DNA of 19,465 nt from Eubacteriales Family XIII. Incertae Sedis bacterium (GTDB lineage: Bacteria; Bacillota; Clostridia; Peptostreptococcales; Anaerovoracaceae), in the NCBI GenBank assembly GCA_031290715.1, contig JAITNA010000030.1, positions 1 to 19,465 of the forward strand, written 5' to 3'. The notes beneath the pieces were generated by a model. That model saw nothing but the letters and a program-made list of their open reading frames with translations, made no database searches and was not told the DNA's origin. Shown here one piece after another: positions 6,303 through 13,077 of the stretch. Position numbers and translations under genes: made by a program. How positions within the stretch are numbered: the stretch's first letter is position 1; every line of letters starts with the position of its first letter.

Positions 6303-7739
6303 ATGGGAAAAGCGGACAAGGACACAGGCGGGCGCGCGGTGACGATGGAGAAGATCACCGCGCTCTGCAAGAGCCGGGGTTTCATCTACCCCGGCTCCGA
6401 AATATACGGCGGGCTCGCCAACAGCTGGGACTACGGCCCGCTCGGCGCAGAGCTGAAAAACAACATCAAGCGCGCATGGTGGCGGAAGTTTGTGCAGGAA
6501 AGCCCGTATAATGTCGGGCTCGACGCGGCCCTTCTCATGAACCGCGAGGTCTGGGTGGCTTCGGGCCATGTGGGCGGCTTTGCGGATCCGTTGATTGACT
6601 GCCGCGGCTGCAAGGCGAGATGGCGGGCGGATCAGCTGATCGAAGAGGACATCAAGGCAAAAGAAGGCGCCGGTGCCGCGGGTCCCGCGGACGGTTGGTC
6701 CGGCGAGCAGATGGAGGCCTATCTGAAGGATCATCAGGTCAAATGCCCGGCTTGCGGCAAGAGCGATTTCACGGGCATCCGCCAGTTTAACCTCATGTTC
6801 AAAACGCATGCCGGCGTGACGGAGGATTCGCAAAACGTGGTCTTTCTGCGGCCGGAAACGGCACAGGGGATTTTCGTCAATTTCAAGAGCGTGCAGCGGA
6901 CAAGCCGCAAACGGATTCCGTTCGGGATCGCGCAGATCGGAAAATCTTTCCGCAACGAGATCACGCCGGGGAATTTCATCTTTCGGACGCGTGAATTTGA
7001 GCAGATGGAGCTTGAGTTCTTTTGCGAGCCGGGCAAGGATATGGAGTGGTTCAAGTACTGGGAAGCGTTTTGCGAACGCTTTCTGCTTTCCCTCGGCCTT
7101 CGGAAGGAGAGCATTCGGCTTCGGGCGCACGAGCAGAAGGAGCTGTCGCACTACAGCAACGCGACGACGGATATCGAGTTCCTCTTCCCTTTCGGTTGGG
7201 GCGAGCTCTGGGGTATCGCGGATCGCACGGATTTTGATTTGAAGAGCCACATGGAACATTCGGGAGAGGACCTCTCCTATCGCGATCCCGAAACAAACGA
7301 AAAGTTTGTTCCATATTGTATCGAACCGTCGCTCGGCGCGGACCGTGTCCTGTTGGCTTTTCTCGTTGACGCCTACGAGGAAGAAGCCCTCACGGACGAC
7401 GAAAAGAGCACGGACGATGTACGGACCGTCCTGCATTTGCATCCGGCGCTCGCGCCGTACAAGGCGGCGGTGCTGCCGCTGACCAAGAAGCAGTCGGACC
7501 GGGCGCTTGCGCTGCACGCGGAGTTGGCGAAGCATTTCATGATCGATTACGATGTTTCGAGCAATATCGGGAAACGCTACCGCAGACAGGATGAGATCGG
7601 CACGCCATTTTGCATTACAGTTGATTTTGACACGGAAACGGATGATTCCGTGACGATCCGCGACCGCGACACGATGCGGCAAATCCGTTTGCCGATCGCG
7701 GAGGTAAAGGCGTATTTAGAAGAAAAGCTGGTGTTTTAA
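6303..7739 (+). CDS. glyS: Glycyl-tRNA synthetase, single-chain dimeric type
   Basis: The 478-residue product charges tRNA-Gly with glycine in the cytoplasm. It is the alpha2 class II enzyme, not the two-subunit form of Escherichia coli. Motif 1 lies around GSEIYGGLANSWDYGPLG (31-48). Two CxxC pairs (Cys100/103 and Cys148/151) form a probable zinc site in the insertion. Motif 2 is SFRNEITPGNFIFRTREFEQ (215-234) and motif 3 is EPSLGADRVL (341-350). The C-terminal part is the anticodon-binding domain. It starts three bases after the DUF4342 gene with only a weak ribosome site; an internal ATG at residue 15 is an alternative. No T-box leader is present, as expected for an internal operon gene. 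Many relatives read EPSAG(V/L)DR in motif 3, so Leu-Gly-Ala here is slightly unusual. Confidence 0.96.
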   Translation: MGKADKDTGGRAVTMEKITALCKSRGFIYPGSEIYGGLANSWDYGPLGAELKNNIKRAWWRKFVQESPYNVGLDAALLMNREVWVASGHVGGFADPLIDCRGCKARWRADQLIEEDIKAKEGAGAAGPADGWSGEQMEAYLKDHQVKCPACGKSDFTGIRQFNLMFKTHAGVTEDSQNVVFLRPETAQGIFVNFKSVQRTSRKRIPFGIAQIGKSFRNEITPGNFIFRTREFEQMELEFFCEPGKDMEWFKYWEAFCERFLLSLGLRKESIRLRAHEQKELSHYSNATTDIEFLFPFGWGELWGIADRTDFDLKSHMEHSGEDLSYRDPETNEKFVPYCIEPSLGADRVLLAFLVDAYEEEALTDDEKSTDDVRTVLHLHPALAPYKAAVLPLTKKQSDRALALHAELAKHFMIDYDVSSNIGKRYRRQDEIGTPFCITVDFDTETDDSVTIRDRDTMRQIRLPIAEVKAYLEEKLVF

Positions 7740-7740
7740 G

Positions 7741-7947
7741 GGAGCGTTACGAAATAAATTGGACAAATTTGGCGCAGGATTTTTTTCGGCTGGCAAGGCG
7801 CAAAACGCAGCTGTACCGGTGGTACAGCGAGGCTTTGCACCTCTGCTGTCCGTTTTTCCATTACACGCTAAAGCGTGTGGAAAAAAGGCAACGCAGTCAG
7901 GCGGAAAAAAGACAAGCCAAATGTACACTTTATTTCGTAACGCTTCC
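7741..7947 (+). mobile_element. MITE-like inverted-repeat element
   Basis: The ends are inverted: GCGTTACGAAATAAA at 7744-7758 is the exact complement of 7929-7943, with near-identical flanks (GGA and TTCC). Inside are further imperfect complementary arms (GGATTTTTTTCGGC near 7778 and GGCGGAAAAAAG near 7900), a perfect hairpin GCTGTACC/GGTACAGC (7810-7828) and a T/A-flanked hairpin around ACACGC-TAAA-GCGTGT (7853-7885). No transposase is encoded. The reading frames across it look fortuitous. The layout suits a miniature non-autonomous transposon inserted right after the glyS stop codon. It probably also acts as a two-way terminator between glyS and the next operon. Confidence 0.7.
7853..7885. 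terminator. Bidirectional terminator-like hairpin inside the MITE-like element
   Basis: The stem TTTTTCC/GGAAAAA encloses ACACGC-TAAA-GCGTGT with a three-base bulge. T-runs on both strands make it terminator-like in either direction, downstream of glyS. Confidence 0.45.
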
Positions 7948-7967
7948 TAAGGCGAGGTTGCCATAAT

Positions 7968-8093
7968 ATGAACCTTTATTATTTGAAGATAGCCTTGGTC
8001 GCGATTTTGTGCGTGCCGATCCTCTATGTCGGGATTCGCTTCATCGGGAGTCTTTTGGACTCGGCGCTCGCGGGCAAGAAGAAAGGAAAATAG
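7968..8093 (+). CDS. Small 41-residue membrane protein
   Basis: A short frame from ATG 7968 to TAG 8093 encodes MNLYYLKIALVAILCVPILY, then a few more hydrophobic residues (VGIRFIGSLL) and a basic tail KKKGK. One transmembrane helix is predicted by eye. The stop shares its last base with the GTG start of tmk (taGTG), so the two are almost surely translated together. A modest site GAGG lies ten bases upstream. I do not recognise the family. Its position just ahead of tmk and directly after a repeat element, together with tight coupling, argues that it is real and not a chance frame. Its function is unknown. Confidence 0.6.
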   Translation: MNLYYLKIALVAILCVPILYVGIRFIGSLLDSALAGKKKGK

Positions 8094-8728
8094 TGTTTAT
8101 CACGTTTGAGGGGGGCGATGGGTCCGGAAAATCTACGCAGATCGAACTCCTGAAAAGCCGTTTTGACGCGCTCGGGCAGCCGGCGCTTGTGACGCGGGAG
8201 CCGGGCGGTACGCCGATCGGGGAGAAGATTCGCGGGCTGCTGCTTGACATCGGCTGCGCGGAAATGGACGCGGTCACGGAAATGATGCTCTACGCGGCGG
8301 CCCGCGCGCAGCTCGCCGCGGAGGTCGTCCGGCCCGCGCTGCTGTGCGGCAGGGTCGTGATCTGCGACCGATGGCTTGATTCGAGCCTTGTCTATCAGGG
8401 GGCGGCCCGCGGACTGGGGCAGGGCGTGGACACCGTCAACGCGTTTGCGACAGGCGGGCTGACGCCGGATTTGACGATTCTTTTGGATATCGACCCCGCG
8501 GAAGGGCTCGCGCGGGCCGGAAAGGGCGAGGGCCCTGACCGGATCGAGTCCGAGGGGATGGAATGGCACCGGCAAGTCCGCGCGGCCTATTTGGAATTGG
8601 CGGGGCGAAACCCCGGCCGCGTCAGAACCCTTGACGCTGCCTTGCCCGCGGAGGATATCGCCGGCAGGATTTGGGCTTTCGTACAGGCTGTATGGACGCC
8701 GGCGGGTGAGGGTGCAAGGAAGCAATGA
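8093..8728 (+). CDS. tmk: Thymidylate kinase
   Basis: The 211-residue product phosphorylates dTMP to dTDP using ATP, a required step for DNA synthesis. It begins MFITFEGGDGSGKST with the P-loop at residues 7-15. The DRW motif (CDRWLDSSLVYQG) holds the conserved Asp-Arg, and the dTMP-binding helix and LID region follow (GEGPDRIESEG). The GTG start at 8093 was chosen because it places the protein start exactly where the family begins and follows AAAGGA; an upstream in-frame start would add 28 unrelated residues. It overlaps the small membrane protein by one base and holB by four (ATGA). The tmk-holB-ricT order is conserved in Bacillota. Confidence 0.96.
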   Translation: MFITFEGGDGSGKSTQIELLKSRFDALGQPALVTREPGGTPIGEKIRGLLLDIGCAEMDAVTEMMLYAAARAQLAAEVVRPALLCGRVVICDRWLDSSLVYQGAARGLGQGVDTVNAFATGGLTPDLTILLDIDPAEGLARAGKGEGPDRIESEGMEWHRQVRAAYLELAGRNPGRVRTLDAALPAEDIAGRIWAFVQAVWTPAGEGARKQ

Positions 8729-9528
8729 ACGCATCCGCATCGTTTCATGCCGTTATTATCGCGGGAAATTCTTCGGAAATGCGCATGGCGCGCGGCCGGG
8801 AGATTTTGAAAAGCCATTTTGCGGACGACCCGGCGGCGGCGGGGAAAATCGACCGGGATGTCTTTGAGGATTTGATCTACATAGAAGCGGCGGAGGGCAA
8901 GAAAGATATTTCGGTCGCGCAGATCGAATATTTGATCGAGCTCTTCGCGCAGAAGCCTTTCGCGTCGACGGGAAAGGCCGCGATCATCGCGGACGGGGAG
9001 CGCATGAACGAGCAGGCGCAAAACAAGCTGCTCAAATTGCTGGAGGAACCGGCGTCCGGAGATGTCATCCTCATCCTGACCGCCAACTCGGAAAGGCTGC
9101 TTCCTACGATTCGTTCGCGCTGTATCCGCGTTTGGCTCGGATATGAACGGCCGCAAACGGACGCGGAATCCGCCGAAAGGGTCAAGGAGCTCGTCCGCAT
9201 GCTCGTGTTCGGGAAAGCGACGCTGCCGGAAGCTTTTGCGCTGCTTGACGCTTGCGGGGGCGACCGGGAAACAGCCGCGCGGCTGCTGAAGCAATTGGAA
9301 TTGTTTTTGCGCGATCTGGCCGTCGGCAGTTTTGAACCGCGGCTCTTGACGGATACGGATTTTGCGGGGGCCGCGGCAAATATCGGAGCGGGCCATAGGG
9401 CGGTGATTCGCGGCGGGATCGGTTTTGCCGAGAAAGCGCTGGCAAATTTGGAGCAGGGATACAACGTCAAAAGCACGCTGCGGGATATGGCGCTTTGCAT
9501 AAAAGAGCGCGCGGAGTCGGTGGAATAG
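8725..9528 (+). CDS. holB: DNA polymerase III delta-prime-like clamp-loader subunit
   Basis: The 267-residue product looks like the delta' subunit of the clamp loader, which helps place the sliding clamp on DNA. Recognisable parts are KKDISVAQIEYL, the ADGERMNEQAQNKLLKLLEEP segment (Walker B/sensor region), and LPTIRSRC (127-133), the SRC arginine-finger motif. The P-loop position reads AGNSSEMRMARG, so no ATP-binding Walker A is present, and the zinc-binding Cys cluster is missing. A degenerate P-loop is known in delta' subunits. It overlaps tmk by four bases and has AAGGA upstream. Context and motifs agree; the protein is shorter than Bacillus HolB (about 330). Confidence 0.88.
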   Translation: MNASASFHAVIIAGNSSEMRMARGREILKSHFADDPAAAGKIDRDVFEDLIYIEAAEGKKDISVAQIEYLIELFAQKPFASTGKAAIIADGERMNEQAQNKLLKLLEEPASGDVILILTANSERLLPTIRSRCIRVWLGYERPQTDAESAERVKELVRMLVFGKATLPEAFALLDACGGDRETAARLLKQLELFLRDLAVGSFEPRLLTDTDFAGAAANIGAGHRAVIRGGIGFAEKALANLEQGYNVKSTLRDMALCIKERAESVE

Positions 9529-9605
9529 GGTGTCTAATCATAGGATTCCGGAGATGAACTCGGGGCCGTGAGCAATTTTGAATAGATATGAAACAGGAGG
9601 AATGT

Positions 9606-10562
9606 ATGCGTAAGGTAGTGGCAGTAAAATTTCGGACGTCGGCCAAGCATTATTATTTTGATCCGGGCGATCTTGTCCTGCGCAGCGGCGACGCGGTCGT
9701 CGTCGAAACGTCCCGCGGGGTGGAGCTCGGATGGATCCGGGGTGAGGGCCGGGAAGTGGCGGAGGAAGATTTCGGGAAAAATATCAAATTGGTCAAGCGG
9801 AAGGCGACGGAGTCCGATCTGCGGAAAGACCGGGACGGCCAGATGAAGAAGAAGGACGCCATTCGGACTTGCAAGGAACAGATCGCGGCTTCCGGCATTG
9901 CGATGAAGCTGATCGACGCGGAATATACCTTTGACGGGAACAAACTCATCTTCTATTTCACCTCGGAGAAACGCGTGGATTTTCGTGATTTGGTCAAGGA
10001 GTTGGCGGGGCAGTTTCGGATGCGTATCGAATTGCGGCAGATCGGTGTGCGGGATGAAGCGCGTATGCTCGGCGGGCTTAGCACCTGCGGGCGGGAGCTG
10101 TGCTGCAAAGGCTGGCTGATGGATTTCGAGCCGGTTTCCATCAAGATGGCGAAGGTGCAAAACCTTTCGCTGAACCCCGGCAAGATATCCGGCTGCTGCG
10201 GCCGCTTGATGTGCTGCCTAAAATATGAGAACGATGTGTATGTAGAGCTGAAGAAAGGGCTGCCCAATCCCGGCGAGTTTGTCGATACGCCGGGGGGAAA
10301 GGCCAAAGTCATGGATGTGAGTATCTTCAAAGGGATTGTCCGCGTCAAATATGTTGAGGCGGAGCGGACGAAAGACGGCCCGGAACAGCTCAGTTCGGAT
10401 ATGTTTGAATATGACAAAACGGAGATTCGCCGGAAAGGAAAGCGCGTCTCGGGTACGGGGCACAAAAAAAGCGCCGCGTCCGCTTCCTCCGAGTCATTTG
10501 AGCGGGAAATCGCGGACGCTTTGAAGGACGACATCATTGAAGTGATTCAGGAAGATGCCTGA
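9606..10562 (+). CDS. ricT: PSP1-domain RNase Y-complex subunit RicT (YaaT)
   Basis: The 318-residue product is a PSP1-domain protein of the YaaT/RicT family. Its cysteine pattern is CGRELCC (161-167) plus CCGRLMCC (197-204), which in Bacillus subtilis helps bind iron-sulfur clusters in the RicA-RicF-RicT complex. That complex steers RNase Y cleavage of polycistronic mRNAs and affects sporulation and competence. The start at 9606 is preferred over an ATG 18 bases upstream because the AGGAGG site lies between them at the right distance. The tail (about 285-318) is Ser/Ala-rich and ends in DDIIEVIQEDA, whose codons form one arm of a perfect inverted repeat. It follows holB, as in Bacillus. Confidence 0.93.
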   Translation: MRKVVAVKFRTSAKHYYFDPGDLVLRSGDAVVVETSRGVELGWIRGEGREVAEEDFGKNIKLVKRKATESDLRKDRDGQMKKKDAIRTCKEQIAASGIAMKLIDAEYTFDGNKLIFYFTSEKRVDFRDLVKELAGQFRMRIELRQIGVRDEARMLGGLSTCGRELCCKGWLMDFEPVSIKMAKVQNLSLNPGKISGCCGRLMCCLKYENDVYVELKKGLPNPGEFVDTPGGKAKVMDVSIFKGIVRVKYVEAERTKDGPEQLSSDMFEYDKTEIRRKGKRVSGTGHKKSAASASSESFEREIADALKDDIIEVIQEDA

Positions 10563-10576
10563 ATCACTTCAATGAT
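10533..10576. repeat. Perfect 19-bp inverted repeat at the ricT end
   Basis: ATCATTGAAGTGATTCAGG (10533-10551) is the exact reverse complement of 10558-10576, with a six-base loop. The ricT stop codon (10560-10562) is inside the right arm. It lies between the convergent ricT and abrB genes, so a two-way terminator role is likely, but no T-run follows on either strand. Confidence 0.85.
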
Positions 10577-10582
10577 TTGCGC

Positions 10583-10825
10583 CTACAGCTCTTTGATTTC
10601 TTCCAAGCACTTGCGGCAGATATTTTTCCCGCGGATGTTTGAAACCTCGGTCGCGCTGCTGCAGAAGATGCAGGCCGGCTCATATTTGCGCAAGATGATG
10701 CTTTCGCCGTCGACGTAGATTTCGATCGGATCCTCTTTCTGGATGTTGAGCGTGCGGCGCAGCTCCATCGGCAATACAATCCTGCCGAGCTCATCAACTT
10801 TTCTAACGATTCCTGTTGCTTTCAT
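10583..10825 (-). CDS. abrB: AbrB-family transition-state regulator with zinc-ribbon-like tail
   Basis: The 80-residue product has the AbrB/SpoVT swapped-hairpin DNA-binding domain: MKATGIVRKVDELGRIVLPM, then RRTL and IEIYVDGESIILRKY (to about 48). The tail differs from Bacillus AbrB and holds two CxxC pairs (Cys52/55 and Cys70/73), suggesting a small metal-binding ribbon; this variant is common in clostridia as far as I recall. AbrB-type proteins repress post-exponential genes and often their own promoter. GGGAG lies upstream of the ATG. It has its own strong promoter at 10881-10909. It is convergent with ricT. Regulation of nearby genes is inferred only from a shared promoter box. Confidence 0.93.
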   Translation of the reverse strand: MKATGIVRKVDELGRIVLPMELRRTLNIQKEDPIEIYVDGESIILRKYEPACIFCSSATEVSNIRGKNICRKCLEEIKEL

Positions 10826-10880
10826 AATTTTGATCTCCCATCGCGTTTCACTATTTTTGCAATAACCGGTAACAAATAGG

Positions 10881-10909
10881 ATAATACCATCAATTCACAA
10901 TAATGTCAA
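10881..10909 (-). promoter_or_regulatory. abrB promoter
   Basis: On the minus strand TTGACA (10909-10904) and TATTAT (10886-10881) are separated by 17 bp. The predicted start near 10874 gives a leader of about 50 nt. The 19 bases covering the -35 (10915-10897) are identical to the toxin promoter region at 209-227. Confidence 0.72.
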
Positions 10910-10947
10910 TATATTCATTAAATAATTTTTTAACAATTTTTTGACTA

Positions 10948-11298
10948 TCATTCCTTTTTCGGTGCGCTTTGATTTTTTTCGCGGTCTTTCATGACGACGT
11001 TCCTGATGTTGACAAACATGCTGACAAGAATCGTAATCACGTTGATTATGCCCGAACTGTCCTTGATCTTTTTCGACGCGCCGGAAAAGGTTTTGGATAC
11101 ATTGTTGATGGCGTTGTCGAGCTGTTTGGTCCGCGCGGACGCGACGGTGGAAACGACCTCGAAATCCTCGAGGACTTTGTCGAGCTTTTTCAGCGATTTG
11201 ATGAGGCGGTAAACCGCGACGATGGCGAAAACCACCAATACGATGATGGCGATGATGAGCAGGCATATAAAAAAAGTCTTGACGTCAATGGTCAGCAT
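10948..11298 (-). CDS. Small DUF948-like membrane protein
   Basis: The 116-residue product has one N-terminal membrane helix (about residues 8-30, rich in Ile/Val/Leu), then a helical region KSLKKLDKVLEDFE with likely coiled-coil character, a second moderately hydrophobic stretch (INVITILVSMFVNI, about 84-97) and a Lys-rich end. This resembles DUF948/YtxG-type proteins of Bacillota, whose function is unclear. AGGAG lies seven bases before the ATG. It has its own promoter at 11337-11365 and is followed by abrB on the same strand, with a separate promoter between them. The family match is from memory of pattern only. Confidence 0.6.
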   Translation of the reverse strand: MLTIDVKTFFICLLIIAIIVLVVFAIVAVYRLIKSLKKLDKVLEDFEVVSTVASARTKQLDNAINNVSKTFSGASKKIKDSSGIINVITILVSMFVNIRNVVMKDREKNQSAPKKE

Positions 11299-11336
11299 AT
11301 CGATACTCCTATTCCGGACACAAAGTTGTTTTTTCC

Positions 11337-11365
11337 ATTATATAGGGGACGGCGCGGCATTGCAA
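11337..11365 (-). promoter_or_regulatory. Promoter of the DUF948-like gene
   Basis: On the minus strand a perfect TATAAT (11342-11337) is preceded after 17 bp by TTGCAA (11365-11360). The predicted start is near 11330, about 32 bases before the ATG. Confidence 0.6.
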
Positions 11366-11366
11366 T

Positions 11367-11402
11367 CCTTTTAATTTCGGATTTCCTTTTAATTTCGGAT
11401 TT
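11367..11402 (+). repeat. Two tandem 18-bp repeats
   Basis: CCTTTTAATTTCGGATTT occurs at 11367-11384 and again at 11385-11402, immediately followed by two copies of ACGTTTT (11403-11416). The array lies in the 185-base gap between the DUF948-like gene and the AbiE toxin gene, next to the -35 box of the former. No function is apparent. Confidence 0.85.
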
Positions 11403-11483
11403 ACGTTTTACGTTTTATGCTCGCAGCCGCATACCACTGAATCGACACCGGCCGCCGCTGTTTGCAGAATGTTCTCTGAAAGT

Positions 11484-12329
11484 TCATGGAATGATGATCC
11501 TAAGAATTTTCTCTGCGGCATCTATGATTTCTCCAAACGATAGTTTTTCTGCGTATTTGAATGATGCCGTATATTTGCCCCATTGACTGTTCATGTAGCT
11601 ATCATTCTTTATCTTCGCAAGAATGGCTGAGTGGTCGTTCATTAGTTCTTTGCTGTTGCGTTTTGCGGCAGTAGCAGCGAGCGCTTCCCCTAAAATAATC
11701 ATATCTAATGTTATTCGTTGTGCGATAACGAATAAATAAATGTCATAAAAATCACGCATTCTGGTATTGGCTGTACTTCGGGAAATCAGAGTTTCTAACT
11801 TTTCTGCAAGTATTGTTTCGGAACTGTACGCAAGAAACGGTATCGCCGCATCGTCAAACATGGACGGAATACAGTATTCGATTTCTTTCGGTGTAATGAC
11901 ATCACCGGCTGTGATATCGATCATAAGCCAACCGTTAATTGGGGGATAAGATGCAATAAGATGAAGTCTTATCCCCGGATAATCATCCGCTTCACGAATA
12001 TCCGCAATACGGTCAATGCTGAAAGTGAAATCATCCCCGGCCTGAATCATACAAATCTCTCTGAAAATTCTTTCAATATTCTCATGCGTTAAATCAAATC
12101 CCTTTATTGTCGTGTCGATATCCATAGTAGTTCTTGCGTCTAAACCAACGATTGCCGCTATCAGAAATCCGCCTTTCAAAATAAAGTTGCGTTGATACCG
12201 AGAACGCGCAATACGGTCGAGCAGTCGCTCCATCAGATAGTTTTGAAGGACGAGTTGTGCGGGGATACCTTTTTCTTTCGCTTTCCGCTTGAGAAATGCT
12301 TTCAATTGCATCGGATTCTTTGTCATCAT
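11484..12329 (-). CDS. abiEii: AbiEii-type nucleotidyltransferase toxin
   Basis: The 281-residue product is a nucleotidyltransferase of the AbiEii/AbiGii (MNT-like) superfamily, the toxin of type IV toxin-antitoxin systems. Motifs are KGGF (52-55) followed by ARTTMDID (65-72) with the catalytic Asp pair, WLMIDI (third Asp about 138), ETILAEKLE (171-179) and MRDFYDIYLF (191-200). Homologues modify tRNA or use GTP and halt growth; some abort phage infection. The first of two adjacent ATGs (12329) is used, with GGAGG eight bases upstream, overlapping the AbiEi stop as ATGA. An upstream in-frame extension of 45 residues lies inside the antitoxin gene and is rejected. The gene is visibly richer in A+T than its neighbours. 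Confidence 0.9.
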   Translation of the reverse strand: MMTKNPMQLKAFLKRKAKEKGIPAQLVLQNYLMERLLDRIARSRYQRNFILKGGFLIAAIVGLDARTTMDIDTTIKGFDLTHENIERIFREICMIQAGDDFTFSIDRIADIREADDYPGIRLHLIASYPPINGWLMIDITAGDVITPKEIEYCIPSMFDDAAIPFLAYSSETILAEKLETLISRSTANTRMRDFYDIYLFVIAQRITLDMIILGEALAATAAKRNSKELMNDHSAILAKIKNDSYMNSQWGKYTASFKYAEKLSFGEIIDAAEKILRIIIP

Positions 12330-12919
12330 AATAAGACCTCCATAAAGCCTCTGACCCGGTTTTCTACACGTAAGGCTGCGGCGTATGACATCAGTTTTGG
12401 AATGTTTTTTTCTTTTGACAGTGCATATTGCTTCATCGCGGGTGCAACAATCTGGGCATCGCACCTACTTTTTGTCTGGACGATATCGCATAGCGTTCTC
12501 TCAATATCATAAACCCGAAGCGGATTCCCTGCCATTGTCAGGATCTCCGCAATACCGATTTCATAATATTTCTTTTCAGTATGCCTGACAATAATCGCGT
12601 CTTTGCGAATCGAGCGGACATTGTACCCGGATGGAAATGTCATTGTATAAACGGCCGGCGTTCGATCCGAATATCGATGCAGATAAAGAGCGGTTTCATG
12701 CGAATAGACGCCGCGCGTGTATCGGTATTGGAAAAAGTACAGTTCATCTTCCCATGCATCATTGGAAATGTAAATCCCGCGAGCAGCTTTGTGAAGCAAC
12801 CCAATCTGAACCATGTCCGCCAGACAGCGACGGGGGATACCGGCCCCTGTCACATCGGAAGCGGTGACAATACCGTTTTTATTAAATAATATTTCTTTGA
12901 TTTTCTCTAATTCGTTCAT
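12326..12919 (-). CDS. abiEi: AbiEi-type antitoxin/repressor
   Basis: The 197-residue product begins with a winged-helix region (about 1-55: IKEILFNKNGIVTASDVTGAG ending in ARGIYIS), followed by the helical AbiEi C-terminal domain (VYDIERTLCDIV, MSYAAALRVENRVRGFME). It is the usual partner of AbiEii: it counters the toxin without binding it and represses the operon by binding inverted repeats at the promoter. ATG 12919 was chosen because AGGAGGT lies seven bases before it; a GTG nine bases upstream would overlap that site. Promoter at 12951-12979. The pair is AT-rich and lies between a DUF948-like gene and murA, so recent transfer is likely. Confidence 0.9.
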   Translation of the reverse strand: MNELEKIKEILFNKNGIVTASDVTGAGIPRRCLADMVQIGLLHKAARGIYISNDAWEDELYFFQYRYTRGVYSHETALYLHRYSDRTPAVYTMTFPSGYNVRSIRKDAIIVRHTEKKYYEIGIAEILTMAGNPLRVYDIERTLCDIVQTKSRCDAQIVAPAMKQYALSKEKNIPKLMSYAAALRVENRVRGFMEVLL

Positions 12920-12950
12920 TAAAACCACCTCCTGTACGTTTGCACTATGA

Positions 12951-12979
12951 AATATATCACATTATGGTTTTATTGTACA
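12951..12979 (-). promoter_or_regulatory. abiE operon promoter
   Basis: On the minus strand TGTACA (12979-12974), a 17-bp spacer and TATATT (12956-12951) precede abiEi. CCTGTAC (12931-12937) and GTACAGAGG (12975-12983) form loose inverted half-sites flanking it, which could be AbiEi operators; that last point is speculative. Confidence 0.45.
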
Positions 12980-13029
12980 GAGGGGGGATTGCTGCTGATT
13001 GTTACGCGGGTGTTACGAAAGGGGGGAAT

Positions 13030-13060
13030 TTGATGAAATGGGGCGGAATTGCTGTATAAT
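13030..13060 (+). promoter_or_regulatory. murA promoter
   Basis: A perfect TATAAT (13055-13060) lies 17 bases before the TTG start codon. A weak TTGATG (13030-13035) at 19 bp is the best -35 box. The predicted start near 13067 leaves a leader of only about 11 bases, with AAGGAG at its very beginning. Confidence 0.5.
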
Positions 13061-13077
13061 CTCCGAAGGAGATAACA

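Noticed and set aside
5610..7682. A 690-codon open frame on the minus strand opposite the DUF4342 gene and glyS
   Set aside because: It is exactly antisense to two well-identified genes, is Arg/Leu/His-rich with no recognisable motif, and is a known effect of GC-rich third positions.
7759..7966. Two overlapping 63-65 codon frames in the glyS-tmk gap
   Set aside because: They lie inside the inverted-repeat element and are explained by it; such frames recur as spurious calls in repeats.
12330..12464. 45-residue N-terminal extension of the AbiEii toxin
   Set aside because: It lies within the antitoxin gene, lacks a ribosome site and adds residues foreign to the family.
12995..13022. GTTACG repeats upstream of murA as a remnant of the MITE-like element
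   Set aside because: Only about nine bases (GTTACGAAA) match the element end; this could be chance.
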